From Omphiscola glabra (Eukaryota > Mollusca > Gastropoda > Lymnaeidae): a stretch of 64,000 bases of DNA. The position numbers and the translations under genes were made by a program. Positions 42,401 to 58,007 of this stretch are shown one piece after another. Location: the NCBI GenBank assembly GCA_964017045.1, contig OZ024801.1, positions 32,723,257-32,787,256 on the forward strand, given 5' to 3'. The notes beneath the pieces were generated by a model. That model was not told the origin of the DNA. It worked only from the letters and a program-made list of their open reading frames with translations, and did not search any database. Position 1 is the first letter of the stretch. Each line of letters starts with the position of its first letter.

Positions 42401-45400
42401 GTTATTGACTAATGTAGAACATAAACTTATGGTAACATACACCACATATATGTTAGTTATTGACTAATGTAGAACATAAACTTATGGTAACATACACCAC
42501 AGACATGTTAGTTAATGACTAATGTAGAACATAACATTATGGTAACATACACCACAGACATGTTAGTCAATGACTAATGTAGAACATAAACTTATGGTAA
42601 CATACACCACAGATATGTTAGTTAATGACTAATGTAGAACATAAACTTATGGTAACATACACCACAGATATGTTAGTTAATGACTAATGTAGAACATAAA
42701 CTTATGGTACCATACACCACAGACATGTTAGTTAATGACTAATGTAGAACATAAACTTATGGTAACATACACCACATATATGTTAGTTAATGACTAATGT
42801 AGAACATAACCTTATTGTACCAAACACCACAGACATGTTAGTTAATGACTAATGTAGAACATAAACTTATGGTAACATACACCAGAGATATGTTAGTTAA
42901 TGACTAATGTAGAACATAAACTTATGGTACCATACACCACATAAATGTTAGTTAATGACTAATGTAGAACATAAACTTATGGTAACATACACCACAGATA
43001 TGTTAGTTAATGACTAATGTAGAACATAAACTTATGGTAACATACACCACAGATATGTTAGTTAATGACTAATGTAGAACATAAACTTATGTACCATACA
43101 CCACAGATATGTTAGTTAATGACTAATGTAGAACATAAACTTATGGTAACATACACCACAGATATGTTAGTTAATGACTAATGTAGAACATAAACTTATG
43201 TACCATACACCACAGACATGTTAGTTAATGACTAATGTAGAACATAAACTTGTGGTAACATACACCACATACATGTTAGTTAATGACTAATGTAGAACAT
43301 AACCTTATGGTACCATACACCACAGACATGTTAGTTAATGACTAATGTAGAACATAAACTTATGGTAACATACACCACAGACATGTTAGTTAATGACTAA
43401 TGTAGAACATAAACTTCTGGTACCATACACCACAAACATGTTAGTTAATGACTAATGTAGAACATAAACGTATGGTACCATACACCACAGACATGTTAGT
43501 TAATGACTAATGTAGAACATAACCTTATGGTAACATACACCACAGACATGTTAGTTAATGACTAATGTAGAACATAACCTTATGGTACCATACACCACAG
43601 ACATGTTAGTTAATGACTAATGTAGAACATAAACTTATGGTACCATACACCACAGACATGTTAGTTAATGACTAATGTAGAATATAAACTTATGGTAACA
43701 TACACCACATATATGTTAGTTAATGACTAATGTAGAACATAACCTTATGGTACCATACCCCACAGACATGTTAGTTAATGACTAATGTAGAACATAAACT
43801 TATGGTAACATACACCAGAGATATGTTAGTTAATGACTAATGTAGAACATAAACTTATGGTACCATACACCACATACATGTTAGTTAATGACTAATGTAG
43901 AACATAAACTTATGGTAACATACACCAGAGATATGTTAGTTAATGACTAATGTAGAACATAAACTTATGGTACCATACACCACAGACATGTTAGTTAATG
44001 ACTAATGTAGAACATAAACTTATGGTACCATACACCACAGACATGTTAGTTAATGACTAATGTAGAACATAAACTTATGGTAACATACACCACATATATG
44101 TTAGTTAATGACTAATGTAGAACATAACCTTATGGTACCAAACACCACAGACATGTTAGTTAATGACTAATGTAGAACATAAACTTATGGTAACATACAC
44201 CAGAGATATGTTAGTTAATGACTAATGTAGAACATAAACTTATGGTAACATACACCACATAAATGTTAGTTAATGACTAATGTAGAACATAAACTTATGG
44301 TAACATACACCACATATATGTTAGTTAATGACTAATGTAGAACATAAACTTATGGTACCATACACCACAGACATGTTAGTTAATGACTAATGTAGAACAT
44401 AACATTATGGTAACATACACCACAGACATGTTAGTCAATGACTAATGTAGAACATAAACTTATGGTACCATACACCACAAACATGTTAGTTAATGACTAA
44501 TGTAGAACATAAACTTATGTACCATACACCACAGATATGTTAGTTAATGACTAATGTAGAACATAAACTTATGGTAACATACACCACATATATGTTAGTT
44601 AATGACTAATGTAGAACATAAACTTATGGTAACATACACCACAGACATGTTAGTTAATGACTAATGTAGAACATAACCTTATGGTAACATACACCACAGA
44701 TATGTTAGTTATTGACTAATGTAGAACATAAACTTATGCTAACATACACCACAGATATGTTAGTTAATGACTAATGTAGAACATAAACTTATGTACCATA
44801 CACCACAGATATGTTAGTTAATGACTAATGTAAAACATAAACTTATGGTAACATACACCACAGATATGTTAGTTAATGACTAATGTAGAACATAAACTTA
44901 TGGTAACATACACCACAGATATGTTAGTTAATGACTAATGTAGAACATAAACTTATGGTACCATACACCACAGACATGTTAGTTAATGACTAATGTAGAA
45001 CATAACCTTATGGTAACATACACCACAGACATGTTAGTTATTGACTAATGTAGAACATAAACTTATGCTAACATACACCACAGATATGTTAGTTAATGAC
45101 TAATGTAGAACATAAACTTATGGTAACATACACCACAGACATGTTAGTTAATGACTAATGTAGAACATAAACTTATGGTAACATACACCACAGATATGTT
45201 AGTTAATGACTAATGTAGAACATAAACTTATGGTAACATACACCACAGATATGTTAGTTAATGACTAATGTAGAACATAAACTTATGATACCATACACCA
45301 CAGACATGTTAGTTAATGACTAATGTAGAACATAAACTTATGGTAACATACACCACATATATGTTAGTTAATGACTAATGTAGAACATAACCTTATGGTA

Positions 45401-48400
45401 CCAAACACCACAGACATGTTAGTTAATGACTAATGTAGAACATAAACTTATGGTAACATACACCAGAGATATGTTAGTTAATGACTAATGTAGAACATAA
45501 ACTTATGGTACCATACACCACATAAATGTTAGTTAATGACTAATGTAGAACATAAACTTATGGTAACATACACCAGAGATATGTTAGTTAATGACTAATG
45601 TAGAACATAAACTTATGGTACCATACACCACAGACATGTTAGTTAATGACTAATGTAGAACATAACCTTATGGTACCATACACCACAGACATGTTAGTTA
45701 ATGACTAATGTAGAACATAAACTTATGGTACCATACACCACAAACATGTTAGTTAATGACTAATGTAGAACATAAACTTATGTACCATACACCACAGATA
45801 TGTTAGTTAATGACTAATGTAGAACATAAACTTATGGTAACATACACCACATATATGTTAGTTAATGACTAATGTAGAACATAAACTTATGGTAACATAC
45901 ACCACAGACATGTTAGTTAATGACTAATGTAGAACATAACCTTATGGTAACATACACCACAGACATGTTAGTTATTGACTAATGTAGAACATAAACTTAT
46001 GCTAACACAACACCACAGATATGTTAGTTAATGACTAATGTAGAACATAAACTTATGTACCATACACCACAGATATGTTAGTTAATGACTAATGTAGAAC
46101 ATAACCTTATGGTAACATACACCACAGATATGTTAGTTAATGACTAATGTAGAACATAAACTTATGGTAACATACACCACAGATATGTTAGTTAATGACT
46201 AATGTAGAACATAAACTTATGGTACCATACACCACAGACATGTTAGTTAATGACTATTGTAGAACATAAACTTATGGTAACATACACCAGAGATATGTTA
46301 GTTAATGACTAATGTAGAACATAACCTTATGGTACCATACACCACAGACATGTTAGTTAATGACTAATGTAGAACATAAACTTATGGTAACATACACCAG
46401 AGATATGTTCGTTAATGACTAATGTAGAACATAAACTTATAGTACCATACACCACATAAATGTTAGTTAATGACTAATGTAGAACATAAACTTATGGTAA
46501 CATACACCAGAGATATGTTAGTTAATGACTAATGTAGAACATAAACTTATGGTACCATACACCACAGGTATGTTAGTTAATGACTAATGTAGAACATAAA
46601 CTTATGTACCATACACCACAAACATGTTAGTTAATGACTAATGTAGAACATAAACTTATGGTACCATACACCACAGACATGTTAGTTAATGACTAATGTA
46701 GAACATAAACTTATGGTACAATACACCACAAACATGTTAGTTAATGACTAATGTAGAACATAAACTTATGGTACCATACATTACAAACATGTTAGTTAAT
46801 GACTAATGTAGAACATAAACTTATGTACCATACACCACAGATATGTTAGTTAATGACTAATGTAGAACATAAACTTATGGTAACATACACCACATATATG
46901 TTAGTTAATGACTAATGTAGAACATAAACTTATGGTAACATACACCACAGACATGTTAGTTAATGACTAATGTAGAACATAACCTTATGGTAACATACAC
47001 CACAGACATGTTAGTTAATGACTAATGTAGAACATAAACTTATGGTAACATACACCACAGATATGTTAGTTAATGACTAATGTAGAACATAAACTTATGG
47101 TAACATACACCACAGACATGTTAGTTAATGACTAATGTAGAACATAAACTTATGGTAACATACACCACAGGTATGTTAGTTAATGACTAATGTAGAACAT
47201 AACATTATGGTAACATACACCACAGACATGTTAGTCAATGACTAATGTAGAACATAAACTTATGGTACCATACACCACAAACATGTTAGTTAATGACTAA
47301 TGTAGAACATAAACTTATGTACCATACACCACAGATATGTTAGTTAATGACTAATGTAGAACATAAACTTATGGTAACATACACCACATATATGTTAGTT
47401 AATGACTAATGTAGAACATAAACTTATGGTAACATACACCACAGACATGTTAGTTAATGACTAATGTAGAACATAACCTTATGGTAACATACACCACAGA
47501 TATGTTAGTTATTGACTAATGTAGAACATAAACTTATGCTAACATACACCACAGATATGTTAGTTAATGACTAATGTAGAACATAAACTTATGTACCATA
47601 CACCACAGATATGTTAGTTAATGACTAATGTAAAACATAAACTTATGGTAACATACACCACAGATATGTTAGTTAATGACTAATGTAGAACATAAACTTA
47701 TGGTAACATACACCACAGATATGTTAGTTAATGACTAATGTAGAACATAAACTTATGGTACCATACACCACAGACATGTTAGTTAATGACTAATGTAGAA
47801 CATAACCTTATGGTAACATACACCACAGACATGTTAGTTATTGACTAATGTAGAACATAAACTTATGCTAACATACACCACAGATATGTTAGTTAATGAC
47901 TAATGTAGAACATAAACTTATGGTAACATACACCACAGACATGTTAGTTAATGACTAATGTAGAACATAAACTTATGGTAACATACACCACAGATATGTT
48001 AGTTAATGACTAATGTAGAACATAAACTTATGGTAACATACACCACAGATATGTTAGTTAATGACTAATGTAGAACATAAACTTATGATACCATACACCA
48101 CAGACATGTTAGTTAATGACTAATGTAGAACATAAACTTATGGTAACATACACCACATATATGTTAGTTAATGACTAATGTAGAACATAAACTTATGGTA
48201 CCATACACCACAGACATGTTAGTTAATGACTAATGTAGAACATAACCTTATGGTACCATACACCACAGACATGTTAGTTAATGACTAATGTAGAACATAA
48301 ACTTATGGTACCATACACCACAAACATGTTAGTTAATGACTAATGTAGAACATAAACTTATGTACCATACACCACAGATATGTTAGTTAATGACTAATGT

Positions 48401-51400
48401 AGAACATAAACTTATGATACCATACACCACAGACATGTTAGTTAATGACTAATGTAGAACATAAACTTATGGTAACATACACCACATATATGTTAGTTAA
48501 TGACTAATGTAGAACATAACCTTATGGTACCAAACACCACAGACATGTTAGTTAATGACTAATGTAGAACATAAACTTATGGTAACATACACCAGAGATA
48601 TGTTAGTTAATGACTAATGTAGAACATAAACTTATGGTACCATACACCACATAAATGTTAGTTAATGACTAATGTAGAACATAAACTTATGGTAACATAC
48701 ACCAGAGATATGTTAGTTAATGACTAATGTAGAACATAAACTTATGGTACCATACACCACAGACATGTTAGTTAATGACTAATGTAGAACATAAACTTAT
48801 GGTACCATACACCACAGACATGTTAGTTAATGACTAATGTAGAACATAAACTTATGGTAACATACACCACAGATATGTTAGTTATTGACTAATGTAGAAC
48901 ATAAACTTATGCTAACATACACCACAGATATGTTAGTTAATGACTAATGTAGAACATAAACTTATGTACCATACACCACAGATATGTTAGTTAATGACTA
49001 ATGTAAAACATAAACTTATGGTAACATACACCACAGATATGTTAGTTAATGACTAATGTAGAACATAAACTTATGGTAACATACACCACAGATATGTTAG
49101 TTAATGACTAATGTAGAACATAAACTTATGGTACCATACACCACAGACATGTTAGTTAATGACTAATGTAGAACATAACCTTATGGTAACATACACCACA
49201 GACATGTTAGTTATTGACTAATGTAGAACATAAACTTATGCTAACATACACCACAGATATGTTAGTTAATGACTAATGTAGAACATAAACTTATGGTAAC
49301 ATACACCACAGACATGTTAGTTAATGACTAATGTAGAACATAAACTTATGGTAACATACACCACAGATATGTTAGTTAATGACTAATGTAGAACATAAAC
49401 TTATGGTAACATACACCACAGATATGTTAGTTAATGACTAATGTAGAACATAAACTTATGATACCATACACCACAGACATGTTAGTTAATGACTAATGTA
49501 GAACATAAACTTATGGTAACATACACCACAGACATGTTAGTTATTGACTAATGTAGAACATAAACTTATGCTAACACAACACCACAGATATGTTAGTTAA
49601 TGACTAATGTAGAACATAAACTTATGTACCATACACCACAGATATGTTAGTTAATGACTAATGTAGAACATAACCTTATGGTAACATACACCACAGATAT
49701 GTTAGTTAATGACTAATGTAGAACATAAACTTATGGTAACATACACCACAGATATGTTAGTTAATGACTAATGTAGAACATAAACTTATGGTACCATACA
49801 CCACAGACATGTTAGTTAATGACTAATGTAGAACATAACCTTATGGTAACATACACCACAGACATGTTAGTTATTGACTAATGTAGAACATAAACTTATG
49901 CTAACATACACCACAGATATGTTAGTTAATGACTAATGTAGAACATAAACTTATGGTAACATACACCACAGACATGTTAGTTAATGACTAATGTAGAACA
50001 TAAACTTATGGTAACATACACCACAGATATGTTAGTTAATGACTAATGTAGAACATAAACTTATGGTAACATACACCACAGATATGTTAGTTAATGACTA
50101 ATGTAGAACATAAACTTATGATACCATACACCACAGACATGTTAGTTAATGACTAATGTAGAACATAACCTTATGGTAACATACACCACAGACATGTTAG
50201 TTATTGACTAATGTAGAACATAAACTTATGCTAACACAACACCACAGATATGTTAGTTAATGACTAATGTAGAACATAAACTTATGTACCATACACCACA
50301 GATATGTTAGTTAATGACTAATGTAGAACATAACCTTATGGTAACATACACCACAGATATGTTAGTTAATGACTAATGTAGAACATAAACTTATGGTAAC
50401 ATACACCACAGATATGTTAGTTAATGACTAATGTAGAACATAAACTTATGGTACCATACACCACAGACATGTTAGTTAATGACTATTGTAGAACATAAAC
50501 TTATGGTAACATACACCAGAGATATGTTAGTTAATGACTAATGTAGAACATAACCTTATGGTACCATACACCACAGACATGTTAGTTAATGACTAATGTA
50601 GAACATAAACTTATGGTAACATACACCAGAGATATGTTCGTTAATGACTAATGTAGAACATAAACTTATAGTACCATACACCACATAAATGTTAGTTAAT
50701 GACTAATGTAGAACATAAACTTATGGTAACATACACCAGAGATATGTTAGTTAATGACTAATGTAGAACATAAACTTATGGTACCATACACCACAGGTAT
50801 GTTAGTTAATGACTAATGTAGAACATAAACTTATGTACCATACACCACAAACATGTTAGTTAATGACTAATGTAGAACATAAACTTATGGTACCATACAC
50901 CACAGACATGTTAGTTAATGACTAATGTAGAACATAAACTTATGGTACAATACACCACAAACATGTTAGTTAATGACTAATGTAGAACATAAACTTATGG
51001 TACCATACATTACAAACATGTTAGTTAATGACTAATGTAGAACATAAACTTATGTACCATACACCACAGATATGTTAGTTAATGACTAATGTAGAACATA
51101 AACTTATGGTAACATACACCACATATATGTTAGTTAATGACTAATGTAGAACATAAACTTATGGTAACATACACTACAGACATGTTAGTTAATGACTAAT
51201 GTAGAACATAACCTTATGGTAACATACACCACAGACATGTTAGTTAATGACTAATGTAGAACATAAACTTATGGTAACATACACCACAGATATGTTAGTT
51301 AATGACTAATGTAGAACATAAACTTATGGTAACATACACCACAGACATGTTAGTTAATGACTAATGTAGAACATAAACTTATGGTAACATACACCACAGA

Positions 51401-54400
51401 TATGTTAGTTAATGACTAATGTAGAACATAAACTTATGGTAACATACACCACAGATATGTTAGTTAATGACTAATGTAGAACATAAACTTATGGTACCAT
51501 ACACCACAGACATGTTAGTTAATGACTAATGTAGAACATAAACTTATGGTAACATACACCACATATATGTTAGTTAATGACTAATGTAGAACATAACCTT
51601 ATGGTACCAAACACCACAGACATGTTAGTTAATGACTAATGTAGAACATAAACTTATGGTAACATACACCAGAGATATGTTAGTTAATGACTAATGTAGA
51701 ACATAAACTTATGGTACCATACACCACATAAATGTTAGTTAATGACTAATGTAGAACATAAACTTATGGTAACATACACCACAGATATGTTAGTTAATGA
51801 CTAATGTAGAACATAAACTTATGGTAACATACACCACAGATATGTTAGTTAATGACTAATGTAGAACATAAACTTATGTACCATACACCACAGATATGTT
51901 AGTTAATGACTAATGTAGAACATAAACTTATGGTAACATACACCACAGATATGTTAGTTAATGACTAATGTAGAACATAAACTTATGTACCATACACCAC
52001 AGACATGTTAGTTAATGACTAATGTAGAACATAAACTTGTGGTAACATACACCACATACATGTTAGTTAATGACTAATGTAGAACATAACCTTATGGTAC
52101 CATACACCACAGACATGTTAGTTAATGACTAATGTAGAACATAAACTTATGGTAACATACACCACAGACATGTTAGTTAATGACTAATGTAGAACATAAA
52201 CTTCTGGTACCATACACCACAAACATGTTAGTTAATGACTAATGTAGAACATAAACGTATGGTACCATACACCACAGACATGTTAGTTAATGACTAATGT
52301 AGAACATAACCTTATGGTAACATACACAACAGACATGTTAGTTAATGACTAATGTAGAACATAACCTTATGGTACCATACACCACAGACATGTTAGTTAA
52401 TGACTAATGTAGAACATAAACTTATGGTAACATACACCACAGACATGTTAGTTAATGACTAATGTAGAATATAAACTTATGGTAACATACACCACATATA
52501 TGTTAGTTAATGACTAATGTAGAACATAACCTTATGGTACCATACCCCACAGACATGTTAGTTAATGACTAATGTAGAACATAAACTTATGGTAACATAC
52601 ACCAGAGATATGTTAGTTAATGACTAATGTAGAACATAAACTTATGGTACCATACACCACATACATGTTAGTTAATGACTAATGTAGAACATAAACTTAT
52701 GGTAACATACACCAGAGATATGTTAGTTAATGACTAATGTAGAACATAAACTTATGGTACCATACACCACAGACATGTTAGTTAATGACTAATGTAGAAC
52801 ATAAACTTATGGTACCATACACCACAGACATGTTAGTTAATGACTAATGTAGAACATAAACTTATGGTAACATACACCACATATATGTTAGTTAATGACT
52901 AATGTAGAACATAACCTTATGGTACCAAACACCACAGACATGTTAGTTAATGACTAATGTAGAACATAAACTTATGGTAACATACACCAGAGATATGTTA
53001 GTTAATGACTAATGTAGAACATAAACTTATGGTAACATACACCACATAAATGTTAGTTAATGACTAATGTAGAACATAAACTTATGGTAACATACACCAC
53101 ATATATGTTAGTTAATGACTAATGTAGAACATAAACTTATGGTACCATACACCACAGACATGTTAGTTAATGACTAATGTAGAACATAACATTATGGTAA
53201 CATACACCACAGACATGTTAGTCAATGACTAATGTAGAACATAAACTTATGGTACCATACACCACAAACATGTTAGTTAATGACTAATGTAGAACATAAA
53301 CTTATGTACCATACACCACAGATATGTTAGTTAATGACTAATGTAGAACATAAACTTATGGTAACATACACCACATATATGTTAGTTAATGACTAATGTA
53401 GAACATAAACTTATGGTAACATACACCACAGACATGTTAGTTAATGACTAATGTAGAACATAACCTTATGGTAACATACACCACAGATATGTTAGTTATT
53501 GACTAATGTAGAACATAAACTTATGCTAACATACACCACAGATATGTTAGTTAATGACTAATGTAGAACATAAACGTATGTACCATACACCACAGATATG
53601 TTAGTTAATGACTAATGTAAAACATAAACTTATGGTAACATACACCACAGATATGTTAGTTAATGACTAATGTAGAACATAAACTTATGGTAACATACAC
53701 CACAGATATGTTAGTTAATGACTAATGTAGAACATAAACTTATGGTACCATACACCACAGACATGTTAGTTAATGACTAATGTAGAACATAACCTTATGG
53801 TAACATACACCACAGACATGTTAGTTATTGACTAATGTAGAACATAAACTTATGCTAACATACACCACAGATATGTTAGTTAATGACTAATGTAGAACAT
53901 AAACTTATGGTAACATACACCACAGACATGTTAGTTAATGACTAATGTAGAACATAAACTTATGGTAACATACACCACAGATATGTTAGTTAATGACTAA
54001 TGTAGAACATAAACTTATGGTAACATACACCACAGATATGTTAGTTAATGACTAATGTAGAACATAAACTTATGATACCATACACCACAGACATGTTAGT
54101 TAATGACTAATGTAGAACATAAACTTATGGTAACATACACCACATATATGTTAGTTAATGACTAATGTAGAACATAACCTTATGGTACCAAACACCACAG
54201 ACATGTTAGTTAATGACTAATGTAGAACATAAACTTATGGTAACATACACCAGAGATATGTTAGTTAATGACTAATGTAGAACATAAACTTATGGTACCA
54301 TACACCACATAAATGTTAGTTAATGACTAATGTAGAACATAAACTTATGGTAACATACACCAGAGATATGTTAGTTAATGACTAATGTAGAACATAAACT

Positions 54401-57400
54401 TATGGTACCATACACCACAGACATGTTAGTTAATGACTAATGTAGAACATAACCTTATGGTACCATACACCACAGACATGTTAGTTAATGACTAATGTAG
54501 AACATAAACTTATGGTACCATACACCACAAACATGTTAGTTAATGACTAATGTAGAACATAAACTTATGTACCATACACCACAGATATGTTAGTTAATGA
54601 CTAATGTAGAACATAAACTTATGGTAACATACACCACATATATGTTAGTTAATGACTAATGTAGAACATAAACTTATGGTAACATACACCACAGACATGT
54701 TAGTTAATGACTAATGTAGAACATAACCTTATGGTAACATACACCAGAGACATGTTAGTTATTGACTAATGTAAAACATAAACTTATGCTAACACAACAC
54801 CACAGATATGTTAGTTAATGACTAATGTAGAACATAAACTTATGTACCATACACCACAGATATGTTAGTTAATGACTAATGTAGAACATAACCTTATGGT
54901 AACATACACCACAGATATGTTAGTTAATGACTAATGTAGAACATAAACTTATGGTAACATACACCACAGATATGTTAGTTAATGACTAATGTAGAACATA
55001 AACTTATGGTACCATACACCACAGACATGTTAGTTAATGACTATTGTAGAACATAAACTTATGGTAACATACACCAGAGATATGTTAGTTAATGACTAAT
55101 GTAGAACATAACCTTATGGTACCATACACCACAGACATGTTAGTTAATGACTAATGTAGAACATAAACTTATGGTAACATACACCAGAGATATGTTCGTT
55201 AATGACTAATGTAGAACATAAACTTATAGTACCATACACCACATAAATGTTAGTTAATGACTAATGTAGAACATAAACTTATGGTAACATACACCAGAGA
55301 TATGTTAGTTAATGACTAATGTAGAACATAAACTTATGGTACCATACACCACAGGTATGTTAGTTAATGACTAATGTAGAACATAAACTTATGTACCATA
55401 CACCACAAACATGTTAGTTAATGACTAATGTAGAACATAAACTTATGGTACCATACACCACAGACATGTTAGTTAATGACTAATGTAGAACATAAACTTA
55501 TGGTACAATACACCACAAACATGTTAGTTAATGACTAATGTAGAACATAAACTTATGGTACCATACATTACAAACATGTTAGTTAATGACTAATGTAGAA
55601 CATAAACTTATGTACCATACACCACAGATATGTTAGTTAATGACTAATGTAGAACATAAACTTATGGTAACATACACCACATATATGTTAGTTAATGACT
55701 AATGTAGAACATAAACTTATGGTAACATACACCACAGACATGTTAGTTAATGACTAATGTAGAACATAACCTTATGGTAACATACACCACAGACATGTTA
55801 GTTAATGACTAATGTAGAACATAAACTTATGGTAACATACACCACAGATATGTTAGTTAATGACTAATGTAGAAAATAAACTTATGTACCATACACCACA
55901 GATATGTTAGTTAATGACTAATGTAGAACATAAACTTATGGTAACATACACCACAGATATGTTAGTTAATGACTTATGTAGAACATAAACTTATGATAAC
56001 ATACACCACAGATATGTTAGTTAATGACTAATGTAGAACATAAACTTATGGTAACATACACCACAGACATGTTAGTTAATGACTAATGTAGAACATAAAC
56101 TTATGGTAGCATACACCACAGACATGTTAGTTAATGACTAATGTAGAACATAAACTTATGCTAACATACACCACAGACATGTTAGTTAATGACTAATGTA
56201 GAACATAAACTTATGGTACAATACACCACAAACATGTTAGTTAATGACTAATGTAGAACATAAACTTATGGTACCATACATTACAAACATGTTAGTTAAT
56301 GACTAATGTAGAACATAAACTTATGTACCATACACCACAGATATGTTAGTTAATGACTAATGTAGAACATAAACTTATGGTAACATACACCACATATATG
56401 TTAGTTAATGACTAATGTAGAACATAAACTTATGGTAACATACACCACAGACATGTTAGTTAATGACTAATGTAGAACATAACCTTATGGTAACATACAC
56501 CACAGACATGTTAGTTAATGACTAATGTAGAACATAAACTTATGGTAACATACACCACAGATATGTTAGTTAATGACTAATGTAGAAAATAAACTTATGT
56601 ACCATACACCACAGATATGTTAGTTAATGACTAATGTAGAACATAAACTTATGGTAACATACACCACAGATATGTTAGTTAATGACTTATGTAGAACATA
56701 AACTTATGATAACATACACCACAGATATGTTAGTTAATGACTAATGTAGAACATAAACTTATGGTAACATACACCACAGACATGTTAGTTAATGACTAAT
56801 GTAGAACATAAACTTATGGTAGCATACACCACAGACATGTTAGTTAATGACTAATGTAGAACATAAACTTATGCTAACATACACCACAGACATGTTAGTT
56901 AATGACTAATGTAGAACATAAACTTATGGTACCATACACCACAGACATGTTAGTTAATGACTAATGTAGAACATAAACTTATGGTAACATACACCACAGA
57001 TATGTTAGTTAATGACTAATGTAGAACATAAACTTATGGTACCATACACCACAGACATGTTAGTTAATGACTAATGTAGAACATAAACTTATGGTAACAT
57101 ACACCACAGACATGTTAGTTAATGACTAATGTAGAACATAAACTTATGGTAACATACACCACAGATATGTTAGTTAATGACTAATGTAGAATATAAACTT
57201 ATGGTAACATACACCACAGATATGTTAGTTAATGACTAATGTAGAATATAAACTTATGTACCATACACCACAGATATGTTAGTTAATGACTAATGTAGAA
57301 CATAACCTTATGTACCATACACCACATACATGTTAGTTAATGACTAATGTAGAACATAAACTTATGTACCATACACCACAGACATGTTAGCTAATGACTA

Positions 57401-57530
57401 ATGTAGAACATAAACTTATGTACCATATACCACAGACATGTTAGCTAATGACTAATGTAGAACATAAACTTATGGTACCATACACCACATATATGTTAGT
57501 TAATTACTAATGTAGAACATAAACTTGTGG
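39470..57530. repeat. 55 bp satellite, 18 kb, about 328 copies, with nested higher-order structure
   Basis: The unit contains ATGTTAGTTAATGACTAATG, TAGAACATAAACTTATGG and TAACATACACCACAGAT and repeats every 55 bp (54 bp in units with CTTATGTACC, which lack one G). Stops occur in all frames on both strands, so it cannot be coding. Marker variants (CTTGTGGTAAC, CATACCCCACAG, GTTAGTCAATG, ATGTTCGTTAATG, CATACATTACAAAC, CTAACACAACACC) recur at fixed distances. This shows long internal duplications: 39.90-41.33 onto 41.33-42.7 kb (1429 bp), 44.4 onto 47.2 kb (2802 bp), 46.4 onto 50.6 kb (about 4230 bp), 42.6-47.1 onto 51.4-55.9 kb (about 8787 bp), and a 712 bp duplication at 55.56-56.99 kb. Edge units (39.5 and 57.3-57.5 kb) are more diverged. 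Confidence 0.98.
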
Positions 57531-57724
57531 AAATCTGCAGTTTCTCTCAATGTAAGGGAGATTAAGTTTCAGGGGATATAACTCTTCAGTCTCAGAGTTG
57601 GATCATAGCATTTTGATTATAATAATTATTTTGTCTTTCTAGTTTATGATGTTCCAAGCTTTTTATTCCATGGATATTTGGTTATAAACTGATGCCACTG
57701 GTTTTGTTTTCTACCTTACAACAG
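57531..57724. other. Unique sequence after the satellite
   Basis: The satellite ends at about 57530 and single-copy sequence begins. It ends in a pyrimidine-rich acceptor-like stretch (GTTTTGTTTTCTACC, then TTACAACAG) at 57701-57724. Confidence 0.4.
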
Positions 57725-57845
57725 AATCTTCAAAAGTACTGAAGCCACATCAGCATGCTAGAGAGAGGCAACACAATGCTGAGCAATCAAATAAAGAAGT
57801 TGGGGGCACCTGTGAGATGGCATTCTGGGATAGATTGGCTTAGCA
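57725..57845 (+). other. Exon-like segment with splice-like borders (weak)
   Basis: It is bounded by a pyrimidine tract plus CAG (to 57724) and a donor-like GTAAGA (57846-57851). One frame is open for 38 codons from 57727 (SSKVLKPHQHARERQHNAEQ, then SNKEVGGTCEMAFWDRLA) and meets TAG at 57841, two codons before the donor. The other two frames stop at once. If coding, the stop must be the natural end, or the segment is an untranslated or lncRNA exon. I do not recognise the peptide. Confidence 0.2.
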
Positions 57846-58007
57846 AGTAAGAAATATTTATTAACAAATAATTAATTATATATTTTTATTAAGTTCTCCC
57901 TGAACTAAAAATTCCCCTTCACCTCTGTCTGTTTGACAATACATATAAAAATTTCACATTACATATACGTAATGCATTTTAATTCGATATTATATTTTTA
58001 TATAATT

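Noticed and set aside
39470..57530. CRISPR-like array of regular repeats
   Set aside because: There are no unique spacers between conserved repeats; the whole 55 bp unit is conserved. The context is eukaryotic and no cas genes are present.
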